Part shown: positions 1-6,108 of the stretch, piece by piece
How positions within the stretch are numbered: position 1 is the first letter of the stretch
How the letters are laid out: each line of letters starts with the position of its first letter
NCBI GenBank assembly: GCA_014379395.1
Contig: JACMLV010000086.1
Span: 1-14,812 of the forward strand
From: Burkholderiaceae bacterium
GTDB lineage: Bacteria > Pseudomonadota > Gammaproteobacteria > Burkholderiales > Burkholderiaceae_D
DNA length: 14,812 nt
Direction of reading: 5' to 3'
Made by a program: the position numbers and the translations under genes
The notes under the pieces: generated by a model
Told to the model about the DNA's origin: nothing
The model's input: only the letters and a program-made list of their open reading frames with translations
Database searches by the model: none

Positions 1-161
1 AGGTCGGCCACGCGCGAGGTGCTGCGCGAACGGCGCAGCTCGCCGTCCACGTGCAGCGCCACGCCGCAGGAGTCATAGCCGCGGTATTCCAGCCGTTGCA
101 GGCCTTCGAGCAGGATGGGGGTGATGTTGCGCTGCGCTACCGCACCGACGATGCCGCACAT
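1..161 (-). CDS. glmS: Glucosamine--fructose-6-phosphate aminotransferase (isomerizing), N-terminal fragment
   Basis: Only the first 53 codons are in the window; the gene runs off the left edge. The protein begins MCGIVGAVAQRNITPILLEG and continues with LEYRGYDSCGVAL. This is the glutaminase (class II amidotransferase) start of GlmS, in which Cys2, exposed after Met removal, is the nucleophile that releases ammonia from glutamine. The family converts fructose-6-phosphate and glutamine to glucosamine-6-phosphate, the first committed step to UDP-GlcNAc for peptidoglycan and LPS. An AGAGG-type ribosome binding site lies just upstream of the ATG. glmU, which acts later in the same pathway, is about 4.5 kb away on the same strand, separated by an Lrp-type regulator and a protease gene. 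The identity is secure; the rest of the enzyme cannot be seen. Confidence 0.95.
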   Translation of the reverse strand, partial: MCGIVGAVAQRNITPILLEGLQRLEYRGYDSCGVALHVDGELRRSRSTSRVAD

Positions 162-213
162 AGGAGCCTCTTCTGTAATTTGTTCGATGGTTGCATCCTA
201 GAGCAGAGGCAAT

Positions 214-291
214 GAAATATGCTTTCTAATTTAGGACGTTTATGAAATAATATTTCTCGCGCATTTCCACGTGAAATATTCTTTCATTTCA
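214..291. promoter_or_regulatory. Phased GAAAT/ATTTC half-sites between glmS and the Lrp-family gene
   Basis: This AT-rich stretch lies in the 162-bp gap between the divergent glmS and Lrp/AsnC-family genes. GAAAT occurs at 214, 244 and 273, and ATTTC at 252, 263 and 286. Spacings of 30, 29, 11 and 23 bp are close to whole helical turns. The pairs form inverted repeats: 244-256 with a 3-bp centre, and TGAAAT/ATTTCA at 272-291 with an 8-bp spacer. Lrp-family proteins bind AT-rich, helically phased inverted half-sites and often autoregulate. I infer that this is the operator region of the adjacent regulator and may also affect glmS. No convincing -35/-10 pair was assigned. Confidence 0.5.
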
Positions 292-323
292 AGCGCATTA
301 ACTTACCAGATCAGCCAAAAGTC

Positions 324-797
324 ATGGACACCCCCACGGTTTTATTGGACGACGTCGATCGTCGCATCTTGAATGCCCTGCAAATTGACTCGTCACAAAC
401 CAACGCCGAACTGGCGCTGGAGGTGCATGTGTCGCCGCCGACTTGTCTGCGCCGCGTCAAGCAGCTCACGCAAAGCGGGGTGATCGAACGCCAAGTGGCC
501 ATCGTCGCGCCGGAAAAGGTCGGCGCGCGGCTGACGGCGATTGTCGAGATCACGCTCGACGTCCAGGCCGCCGAGCGGATGGCAGAGTTCGAGGAACTGG
601 CCGCCGCCGAGGATGCGGTATTGCAGTGTTACCGGGTCGCGCCGGGGCCGGATTTTGTGCTCATCGTGCAAGTGGGCGATATGCCGGCCTATCACGCGCT
701 GGCCCATCGCCTGTTCGCCGCGCAAACCAATGTGCGCAACGTGAAGACGTATTTCTCCACTTTCCGCAGCAAATTCGCCACCCGCATCGCTGTCTGA
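324..797 (+). CDS. Lrp/AsnC family transcriptional regulator
   Basis: A 157-residue protein of normal length for the family. Residues 8-60 form the N-terminal AsnC-type winged helix-turn-helix: LDDVDRRILNALQ, then NAELALEVHVSPPTCLRRVK, whose SPPTCLRRV stretch is the recognition-helix signature. Residues 68-150 form the RAM (ActR-like) effector-binding and oligomerisation domain. Members assemble as dimers to octamers, usually respond to amino acids and wrap DNA. The gene diverges from glmS over phased AT-rich half-sites, so autoregulation and an effect on glmS are plausible. The effector cannot be told from sequence. It is followed by a long non-coding stretch rather than by an operon partner. 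Confidence 0.93.
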   Translation: MDTPTVLLDDVDRRILNALQIDSSQTNAELALEVHVSPPTCLRRVKQLTQSGVIERQVAIVAPEKVGARLTAIVEITLDVQAAERMAEFEELAAAEDAVLQCYRVAPGPDFVLIVQVGDMPAYHALAHRLFAAQTNVRNVKTYFSTFRSKFATRIAV

Positions 798-812
798 AAA
801 GCTATTCAGCGC

Positions 813-845
813 TTATCGACAAGCTTACCCACAGAGTTATCCACA
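813..845 (+). repeat. DnaA-box-like tandem repeat, left cluster A
   Basis: Three 9-mers lie exactly 12 bp apart: TTATCGACA (813), TTACCCACA (825) and TTATCCACA (837). The last is a perfect match to the classical DnaA box and the others differ from it by one base. The cluster starts 15 bp after the stop codon of the Lrp-family gene. It is the first of three clusters in the 432-bp gap 798-1229, which otherwise holds no credible gene; short ORFs there are repeat translations. Confidence 0.6.
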
Positions 846-908
846 GCCGATGCGGCAGCTAGCGCTCACGCGGTTTTGCACTATGACGATACGGCGTCCG
901 CGCTGCGC

Positions 909-962
909 TTATCCACTCGTTATATCCGGCTTCCCCACAGACTTATCCACTGCTTAGCACCT
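909..962 (+). repeat. DnaA-box-like tandem repeat, left cluster B
   Basis: Five units start at 909, 920, 931, 943 and 954, a period of 11-12 bp: TTATCCACT, TTATATCCG, TTCCCCACA, TTATCCACT and TTAGCACCT. Two differ from the DnaA box TTATCCACA only in the last base; the others are more degenerate. All read on the plus strand. A perfect 8-bp inverted repeat follows directly, with arms CTTCCCGC at 961-968 and GCGGGAAG at 977-984. Confidence 0.5.
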
Positions 963-984
963 TCCCGCCAATGCAAGCGGGAAG
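961..984. other. 8-bp perfect hairpin within the left repeat region
   Basis: The arms CTTCCCGC (961-968) and GCGGGAAG (977-984) are exact reverse complements around an 8-base loop. No T-run follows, so it is a poor intrinsic terminator. It lies between repeat clusters B and C. It could form an RNA hairpin in read-through from the Lrp-family gene or a DNA cruciform; no function can be assigned. Confidence 0.4.
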
Positions 985-989
985 AACGC

Positions 990-1068
990 TTCCCGACCAC
1001 GCTTATCCACCGCTTGCCCCCAAGCCCATACACGGCTAAGCACCGGGTTTTCCACATCGTTACCCACA
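990..1068 (+). repeat. DnaA-box-like tandem repeat, left cluster C
   Basis: Units start near 990, 1003, 1014, 1025, 1037, 1048 and 1060, again about 11-12 bp apart. The clearest are TTATCCACC (1003), TTTTCCACA (1048) and TTACCCACA (1060). Each differs from TTATCCACA by one base. Those at 1014, 1025 and 1037 are strongly decayed and recognised mainly by phase. The cluster ends about 90 bp upstream of the protease promoter. Confidence 0.5.
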
Positions 1069-1155
1069 GCCCGCGACAGGGATGAGCCACCGTCCCCGCG
1101 GCATTTTCGACCTGCGTCAAAAGTTGCCAATAAATTATCTTTCCTCGTGGATTAG

Positions 1156-1184
1156 TTGGCTACACTCGCCAAGTTGCATTTAAT
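1156..1184 (+). promoter_or_regulatory. Candidate sigma-70 promoter of the RTX protease gene
   Basis: A -35-like TTGGCT (1156-1161) is separated by exactly 17 bp from a -10-like TTTAAT (1179-1184), which matches TATAAT at five of six positions. Transcription would begin near 1191, about 38 bases before the ATG at 1230. The -10 box lies inside a perfect 17-bp palindrome, which suggests repressor control. Confidence 0.5.
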
Positions 1185-1189
1185 GCAAC
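1173..1189. promoter_or_regulatory. 17-bp perfect palindrome, candidate operator
   Basis: GTTGCATTTAATGCAAC consists of two 8-bp arms that are exact reverse complements around one central T. It overlaps the candidate -10 box of the protease gene and ends 40 bp before its start codon, the usual place for a repressor operator. The regulator is unknown. The sequence does not resemble the GAAAT half-sites near the Lrp-family gene. Confidence 0.55.
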
Positions 1190-1229
1190 AAGCGAACCAT
1201 CCCGACAATCTCACTCAAGGAAATAGGAC

Positions 1230-4200
1230 ATGGGCATACAACACAACCGAACCTTCAACTATCGCGCTCCTTCGGATGGATATGAGGTGTATCCCAACGA
1301 TTCGCTTGTCGGCGGCCCCTACCGGTACGATCCGGCGGCCGCTTTCACGGGTGCGACGGGGCGGGCGACGGCGGATCTGACCCAGACGACGTCCACCAGC
1401 GCCAGCGTCGCGCTCGGCGGGCAGTTGCGCAGCAGAATAGACAAGGCTGGCGACATCGACTGGATCAAGGCGCCCCTGATCGCCGGCCAATCCTATGCCA
1501 TCGAGCTCAACGCCGACACCAGCGACGCCAGCGCGCTCGCCAATCCCGTCTTCAAGGGCGTCTATAACAGCGCCGGCAAGCTCATCGCCGGCAGCGGCAA
1601 CGACGACTACGGCATCGGCTTCGATGCGCGCGCCACGTTCACGCCGACCACCAGCGGCAACTATTACCTGGCGGCCAGCGGCTATGGCGCGACCACCGGC
1701 GCCTATGTGCTGCGCCTGCTGTCGACCAGCACTGCGGCCGACGACGCCGGCAACAACGCGGCCAGCGCCGCCGTGCTGAAGCTGGCCACATCCAAGATCG
1801 GCAACATCGAGGTCGCGCGCGATGTCGACTGGTATCGGATCAGCCTGGCCGCCGGACAGGATTACACGATCAAGGTGCGCGGCTTGGCCAGCGGCGGCGG
1901 CACGTTGGCCGACCCGGATCTGGTCGGCGTCTACGACGCGGCCGGCGTGCTCATCGCCGGCACCGGCAACGACAACAGCGGCCCGACGCTCGATGCGCAG
2001 TCCCTGTTCCGCCCGCTCTCGAGCGGCGTCTATTATGTCGCGGTCGATGCGGCCAACGACGGCACCGGCAGCTATCGGCTTTCCGTCGAGGCAACCGTCC
2101 CGTCGAACGACCTGGCCGCCAACAGCACCACCACCGCCACGCTGGCGGCCGGCGCGGTCCTTGCGAGCGAAATCGGCGTGGCGGGCGACGTCGACTGGGT
2201 TAGGGTCGGCCTGCGCGCCGGCCAGACTTACCAGTTCGACTTGAAAAGCGCGCCCAGTGCCGGCGGCGCCCTGGGCGATCCGAATATTGTCGGCGTGTAC
2301 GACGCCGCCGGGCTGGTCTTGCCGGCGTCGGGGGACAACGACGGCGGCTACGGCGACAACGCGAAGGTCACGCTGACCGCGCCGCGCGACGGCGATTACT
2401 TTGTCGCCGTCAACGGTTACGGCGGCACGACAGGCACCTACAAGCTGAGCATGACGACGGCGGCGGGCGATACGGCCGCGCCCACCCTGCTCGCCACCGA
2501 TCCGGCCGACAACGCCGGCGCCGTGCAGCCGGGCGCCAACCTGACCTTGACCTTCAGCGAGGCGGTGCGCGCGAGCACCGGCAACATCCTGCTCAGCGGC
2601 GGCGGCGTCACCCGCACCATCGCCGTCACCGACACTAGCCAGATCACCTTCAACGGCTCGACCATGACGATCAACCCGAACGGCGACCTGGCGGCCGACA
2701 CGGACTACAGCGTGCGCTTTTCCACCGGCACGGTGCGCGACACGGCCGGCAACGCCTTCGCCGGCCTCGGCTCGGCGTCCCAGTTCAATTTCCACACCGC
2801 CGGGACGGCCAGCAGCGCCGCCGACAGCTGGACGATCATGGTCTACATAGCCGGCGACAACAACCTGGAGGACGCGGCGATCACCGACCTCAACGAGATG
2901 GAGACGGTGGCGCTGCCGGCCAGCGTCAACCTCGTCGCGCTGCTCGACCGGGCGCCGGGCTACGACACCAGCAACGGCAACTGGACCGACACGCGCTTCG
3001 GCGCGATCGTCCACGACAACAGCCGCGCCACCATCGGCTCGAAGCTGACCTCGCTCGGCGAACTCGACACCGGCAAGGGCGCCACGCTGACCAACTTCAT
3101 CAACGCCGCCGTCGCCGGCAGCCCGGCCAGCCACTACGCGCTGATCGTCTGGGATCACGGCGGCGGCCTGGCTGGCACCTGCTGGGACGACAGCTCCGGC
3201 GGCGACAACCTGACGCTGGCCGAAATGCGCCAGGCGGTCGACGCTTCGGTGGTGCCGAAGTTCGATCTGATCGGCTTCGACGCCTGCCTGCAGGGCATCG
3301 TCGACCAGGCCTGGGATTTGCGCGACCTGGCCGACGTCATGGTCGCCTCGCAGGAGCTGGAGCCGGGCGACGGCTGGGAATACGACAAATTCCTGCCCGG
3401 CCTGGCGCAAAACCCGAACCTGAGCGCGGCCGACCTGGCCAACTCCATCGTCACGACCTACGGCCAGCGCTATGCCGGCGAATCGAGCATCACGATGAGC
3501 GCCGTGCGCACCGGCGCGCTGGCCGACCTGCGCGGCGCGCTCGACGGTTTCACTAGCGCGGCCATCGCGGCCGGCGGCGACATCGTCGCGCAACTGCTGA
3601 CGGCGGCCAAGCGCAGCGCCGCGATCGACAACAACGACGAGGGTTACCGCGACCTGAACGACTTCATGCATCAGATCGCCGGCACGGTGACCAGCGCCGA
3701 GGTCAAGGCGGCCGCGCAGGGCGTCTCGACCGCGCTGCAAAACGCGGTCATGTCGCACGTCGGCACGGTGGCCGGGGCCGGCGGCCTGAGCGTCTATCTG
3801 CCGCTGGTGCAGATCGACGCCAGCTACGTGTCGGCGGCGTATCAGTTCTTGCAAAGCACGACTTGGGGAAATCTCCTGCGCTTCATGCTCAACGACCAGC
3901 GCGCCGACCTGCTGCAAGGCGACGCCTTGAACAACGATCTGCGCGGCTTCGCCGGCAACGACACGCTGAGCGGTGGCGCCGGCCAGGACAGGCTCACCGG
4001 CGGCGTTGGCAACGACAAGTTCGTCTTCAGCGCCGTCTCCGATAGCGGCGTCACCGGCGTCACCTGGGACGTGATCGCCGACTTCGCTGCGGGCGACAAG
4101 ATCGACCTGTCCGCCCTCGACGCCAACACGGCACTCGGCGGCGATCAGGCGTTCGCGGCGCCAGTCATCGGCGACGGCTTTTCGGGCGCCTTCACAACGG

Positions 4201-4328
4201 CCGGCACGCTGTATTTCGACAGCGTCGCGCATGTCCTGTACGGCAATACCAACGCCACGCCCGAAGCCGAATTCGCGATCCAGCTCACCGGCGTCAACAC
4301 CTTGAGCGCGCTCGACATCATCGCCTGA
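1230..4328 (+). CDS. Secreted multidomain clostripain-family (C11) cysteine peptidase with PPC, Ig-like and RTX regions
   Basis: A 1032-residue protein. Three pre-peptidase C-terminal (PPC) domains lie at about 58-165, 170-287 and 293-408. Each carries a D(V/I)DW motif followed by AGQxY, and ends in a TGxYxL-type strand. Residues 415-523 are a Big_5/SbsA Ig-like domain (DTAAPTLLATDPADNA...). Residues 532-890 are a clostripain/C11 peptidase: it opens with WTIMVYIAGDNNLE, His643 lies in WDHGGG and Cys686 in GFDACLQG, the expected catalytic dyad. C11 enzymes generally cut after basic residues. Residues 896-933 hold RTX-type GG.G.D calcium-binding repeats. A C-terminal region with DVIADFAAGDKIDLSAL follows, typical of type I secretion substrates. 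No Sec signal peptide is present, consistent with that route. The start follows AAGGAAATAGGAC. No transporter genes are adjacent. Domain identity is firm; substrate is unknown. Confidence 0.9.
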   Translation: MGIQHNRTFNYRAPSDGYEVYPNDSLVGGPYRYDPAAAFTGATGRATADLTQTTSTSASVALGGQLRSRIDKAGDIDWIKAPLIAGQSYAIELNADTSDASALANPVFKGVYNSAGKLIAGSGNDDYGIGFDARATFTPTTSGNYYLAASGYGATTGAYVLRLLSTSTAADDAGNNAASAAVLKLATSKIGNIEVARDVDWYRISLAAGQDYTIKVRGLASGGGTLADPDLVGVYDAAGVLIAGTGNDNSGPTLDAQSLFRPLSSGVYYVAVDAANDGTGSYRLSVEATVPSNDLAANSTTTATLAAGAVLASEIGVAGDVDWVRVGLRAGQTYQFDLKSAPSAGGALGDPNIVGVYDAAGLVLPASGDNDGGYGDNAKVTLTAPRDGDYFVAVNGYGGTTGTYKLSMTTAAGDTAAPTLLATDPADNAGAVQPGANLTLTFSEAVRASTGNILLSGGGVTRTIAVTDTSQITFNGSTMTINPNGDLAADTDYSVRFSTGTVRDTAGNAFAGLGSASQFNFHTAGTASSAADSWTIMVYIAGDNNLEDAAITDLNEMETVALPASVNLVALLDRAPGYDTSNGNWTDTRFGAIVHDNSRATIGSKLTSLGELDTGKGATLTNFINAAVAGSPASHYALIVWDHGGGLAGTCWDDSSGGDNLTLAEMRQAVDASVVPKFDLIGFDACLQGIVDQAWDLRDLADVMVASQELEPGDGWEYDKFLPGLAQNPNLSAADLANSIVTTYGQRYAGESSITMSAVRTGALADLRGALDGFTSAAIAAGGDIVAQLLTAAKRSAAIDNNDEGYRDLNDFMHQIAGTVTSAEVKAAAQGVSTALQNAVMSHVGTVAGAGGLSVYLPLVQIDASYVSAAYQFLQSTTWGNLLRFMLNDQRADLLQGDALNNDLRGFAGNDTLSGGAGQDRLTGGVGNDKFVFSAVSDSGVTGVTWDVIADFAAGDKIDLSALDANTALGGDQAFAAPVIGDGFSGAFTTAGTLYFDSVAHVLYGNTNATPEAEFAIQLTGVNTLSALDIIA

Positions 4329-4337
4329 CCAGCCGAA

Positions 4338-4372
4338 GCGGCCGGCGACGGGATATTCCCCGTGCCGGCCGC
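4338..4372 (+). terminator. Strong GC hairpin downstream of the protease gene
   Basis: The arms GCGGCCGGC (4338-4346) and GCCGGCCGC (4364-4372) pair perfectly. They continue into ACGGG (4348-4352) with CCCGT (4359-4363) after a one-base bulge, around a six-base loop. The hairpin begins 9 bp after the protease stop codon, where a transcript end is expected. No T-tract follows: the DNA passes straight into repeat cluster D. It would act as a terminator without a U-run or as an mRNA 3'-end stabiliser. Confidence 0.6.
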
Positions 4373-4375
4373 GAC

Positions 4376-4439
4376 TTATACCGGCTTATCCCCGCCTTAA
4401 TCCCGCCTTATACCGAACTTACTCACAAGCTTATCCACA
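4376..4439 (+). repeat. DnaA-box-like tandem repeat, right cluster D
   Basis: Six units start at 4376, 4386, 4397, 4408, 4419 and 4431, spaced 10-12 bp. They grade from TTATACCGG and TTATCCCCG through TTACTCACA to a perfect TTATCCACA at 4431-4439. All read on the plus strand. The cluster lies in the 374-bp convergent gap between the protease gene and glmU (4329-4702), where no gene is credible. The stretch 4440-4548 between clusters D and E shows nothing recognisable. Confidence 0.55.
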
Positions 4440-4548
4440 TGAGGCGACCATAAAGTCCGCTCTCGCCACAAGTACCGCACCACTGCAACCGCCATTGGAC
4501 GGCATCCAAATATCAGGTCGCCAGCGTATCCAAACTAAGCAACGGAAG

Positions 4549-4636
4549 TTACCCACCGCTTTTCCCTGGCTTATACCGTGTTTATAAACGGCTTACCCAC
4601 GGCTTATCGACGCGCTTATGCACACGCTTATCCACA
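4549..4636 (+). repeat. DnaA-box-like tandem repeat, right cluster E
   Basis: Eight units start at 4549, 4560, 4571, 4582, 4593, 4604, 4616 and 4628: five steps of exactly 11 bp counted from 4549, then two of 12 bp. They include TTACCCACC (4549), TTACCCACG (4593), TTATCGACG (4604), TTATGCACA (4616) and a perfect DnaA box TTATCCACA (4628-4636). Linkers are mostly GC or CGC. This is the most regular cluster in the window and ends 23 bp before the glmU terminator hairpin. Confidence 0.6.
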
Positions 4637-4659
4637 GGAGAAAGTCAAAGGGGGAGGGC

Positions 4660-4687
4660 GCGCCGGCCCGGACCAAACGGCCGGCGC
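4660..4687 (-). terminator. GC hairpin downstream of glmU
   Basis: The arms GCGCCGGCC (4660-4668) and GGCCGGCGC (4679-4687) are exact 9-bp reverse complements with a 10-base loop. It begins 15 bp past the glmU stop codon, reading on the minus strand. The downstream sequence on that strand is pyrimidine-rich (GCCCTCCCCCTTTG) but not a clean T-run. I call it a likely terminator by position and stem strength. Confidence 0.6.
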
Positions 4688-4702
4688 AAGAGGACGAAAA
4701 GC

Positions 4703-6079
4703 CTACTTCTGGATTTTGACGGGACGTTTCCAGCCGTTGATCGACACTTGCCGGGCGCGCGAGACGGTCAGCTGGCCGGCCGGCGCGTCCTTCGACAGCG
4801 TGGTGCCGGCGCCGAGCGTGGCGCCCTTGCCGACGGTGACCGGCGCCACCAGTTGGCAATCGCTGCCGATGAAGGCGTCGTCCTCGATCACGGTGCGGAA
4901 CTTGTTGGCGCCGTCGTAATTGCAGGTGATGACGCCGGCGCCGACGTTGACGCGCGAACCGATGGTGGCGTCGCCGATGTAGGCCAGGTGGTTGGCCTTG
5001 CTGTGCGCGGCGACCTGTGCGTTCTTCAGTTCGACGAAGTTGCCGATGTGGACGTCCTCGGCCAGCACCGTGCCCGGCCGCAGGCGCGCATACGGGCCGA
5101 TCAGGGAGGCGGCGCCGACGACCGCCTGCTCGATATGGCAGAACGGCTTGATCTGGGCGCCGGCTTCGATGCGCGCGTTGACGATCACGTTGTGCGCGCC
5201 GATGTGCACGCCGTCGCCCAGCTCGACCTTGCCCTCGAACACGCAGCCGACGTCGATGGTGACGTCGCGCCCGCAAATGAGTTCGCCGCGCACGTCGATG
5301 CGGGCCGGGTCGAGCAGGGTCACGCCGCGCTCGAGCAGGGCGTTGGCGATGTTGGCCTGGTGAATCCGTTCCAGCTGCGCCAGCTGCACCTTGCTGTTGA
5401 CGCCCGCCACTTCCCACTGCGCGCCCGGCTGGGCCGACACCACCGGCACGCCGTCGGCCACAGCCTGGGCCACGATATCGGTCAGGTAATACTCGCCCTG
5501 CGCGTTATTGTTCGACAAGGCCGCCAGCCAGGTTTTCAGGCGCGCGGTCGGCGCCACGATGATGCCGCTGTTGATCTCGCGGATCGCCCGCTCGGCCGCG
5601 CTGGCATCCTTCTCCTCGACGATGCGGACGATCTCGCCGCCGTCGCGCACGATGCGGCCCAGCCCGAACGGATCGTCCTGCTCGACCGTCAGGATCGCCA
5701 GCTTGTCGGCGCCGGCCGCGTCCAGCAGGCGGCGCAGCGAGGCGGCCGTGGTCAAAGGCACGTCGCCGTACAGGATCAGCGTCGGCACGCCCTCGTCGAG
5801 CTGCGGCACGGCCTGCATCACGGCGTGGCCGGTGCCCAGTTGCGGCTCCTGCAAGGCGGCGCTGATCGGCACTGCGGCGCCCGCGTTCTGCGCGTCCAGC
5901 AGGGATAGCACGGCGGCGCCGCCATGTCCGTAAATCACGCATAATTTCGACGGCGACAGGCTGCGCGCGGTCTCGATCACATGCGACAGCAGTGGTTTGC
6001 CTGCAAGAGGGTGCAACACTTTCGGCAGGGCCGATTGCATACGTTTTCCCATGCCGGCGGCGAGAATGACTATGTTCAT
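4703..6079 (-). CDS. glmU: Bifunctional N-acetylglucosamine-1-phosphate uridyltransferase / glucosamine-1-phosphate acetyltransferase
   Basis: A 458-residue protein, full length for GlmU. The N-terminal half (about 1-230) is a nucleotidyltransferase that opens with MNIVILAAGMGKRM then LPKVLHPLAGKPL, and has YGDVPL near 104-109. It makes UDP-GlcNAc from GlcNAc-1-P and UTP. The C-terminal half (about 250-458) is a left-handed beta-helix acetyltransferase using acetyl-CoA. His364 in KANHLAYIGD corresponds to the catalytic His363 of the E. coli enzyme, and the segment ITCNYDGANKF is preserved. The enzyme is cytosolic and supplies peptidoglycan and LPS precursors. The start codon is only 29 bp from that of the divergent DUF6279-type gene, and no clear Shine-Dalgarno is visible, so its promoter probably lies inside that neighbour. 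Confidence 0.97.
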   Translation of the reverse strand: MNIVILAAGMGKRMQSALPKVLHPLAGKPLLSHVIETARSLSPSKLCVIYGHGGAAVLSLLDAQNAGAAVPISAALQEPQLGTGHAVMQAVPQLDEGVPTLILYGDVPLTTAASLRRLLDAAGADKLAILTVEQDDPFGLGRIVRDGGEIVRIVEEKDASAAERAIREINSGIIVAPTARLKTWLAALSNNNAQGEYYLTDIVAQAVADGVPVVSAQPGAQWEVAGVNSKVQLAQLERIHQANIANALLERGVTLLDPARIDVRGELICGRDVTIDVGCVFEGKVELGDGVHIGAHNVIVNARIEAGAQIKPFCHIEQAVVGAASLIGPYARLRPGTVLAEDVHIGNFVELKNAQVAAHSKANHLAYIGDATIGSRVNVGAGVITCNYDGANKFRTVIEDDAFIGSDCQLVAPVTVGKGATLGAGTTLSKDAPAGQLTVSRARQVSINGWKRPVKIQK

Positions 6080-6108
6080 AGGCCGTGGTACTCGATCAGT
6101 TAGGTAAG

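Noticed and set aside
813..1068. Repeat-rich region considered as a CRISPR array
   Set aside because: Units are only 9-12 bp, degenerate and nearly contiguous. There are no spacers of 30 bp or so, and no cas genes nearby.
1215..4232. 1005-codon open frame on the minus strand opposite the protease gene
   Set aside because: It is a high-GC shadow frame. The translation is Ala/Arg/Gly/Val-rich with no domain, while the plus strand encodes clear PPC, C11 and RTX domains.
798..4702. The region considered as the chromosomal replication origin
   Set aside because: No dnaA, dnaN, rpmH, gidA or parAB genes are present, and no AT-rich unwinding element adjoins the boxes. The DnaA-box similarity is reported, but an oriC call is not supported.
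6085..6108. GTG start for the DUF6279-type lipoprotein
   Set aside because: It lacks a ribosome binding site and lengthens the signal peptide n-region. ATG 6109 directly follows AGGTAAG.
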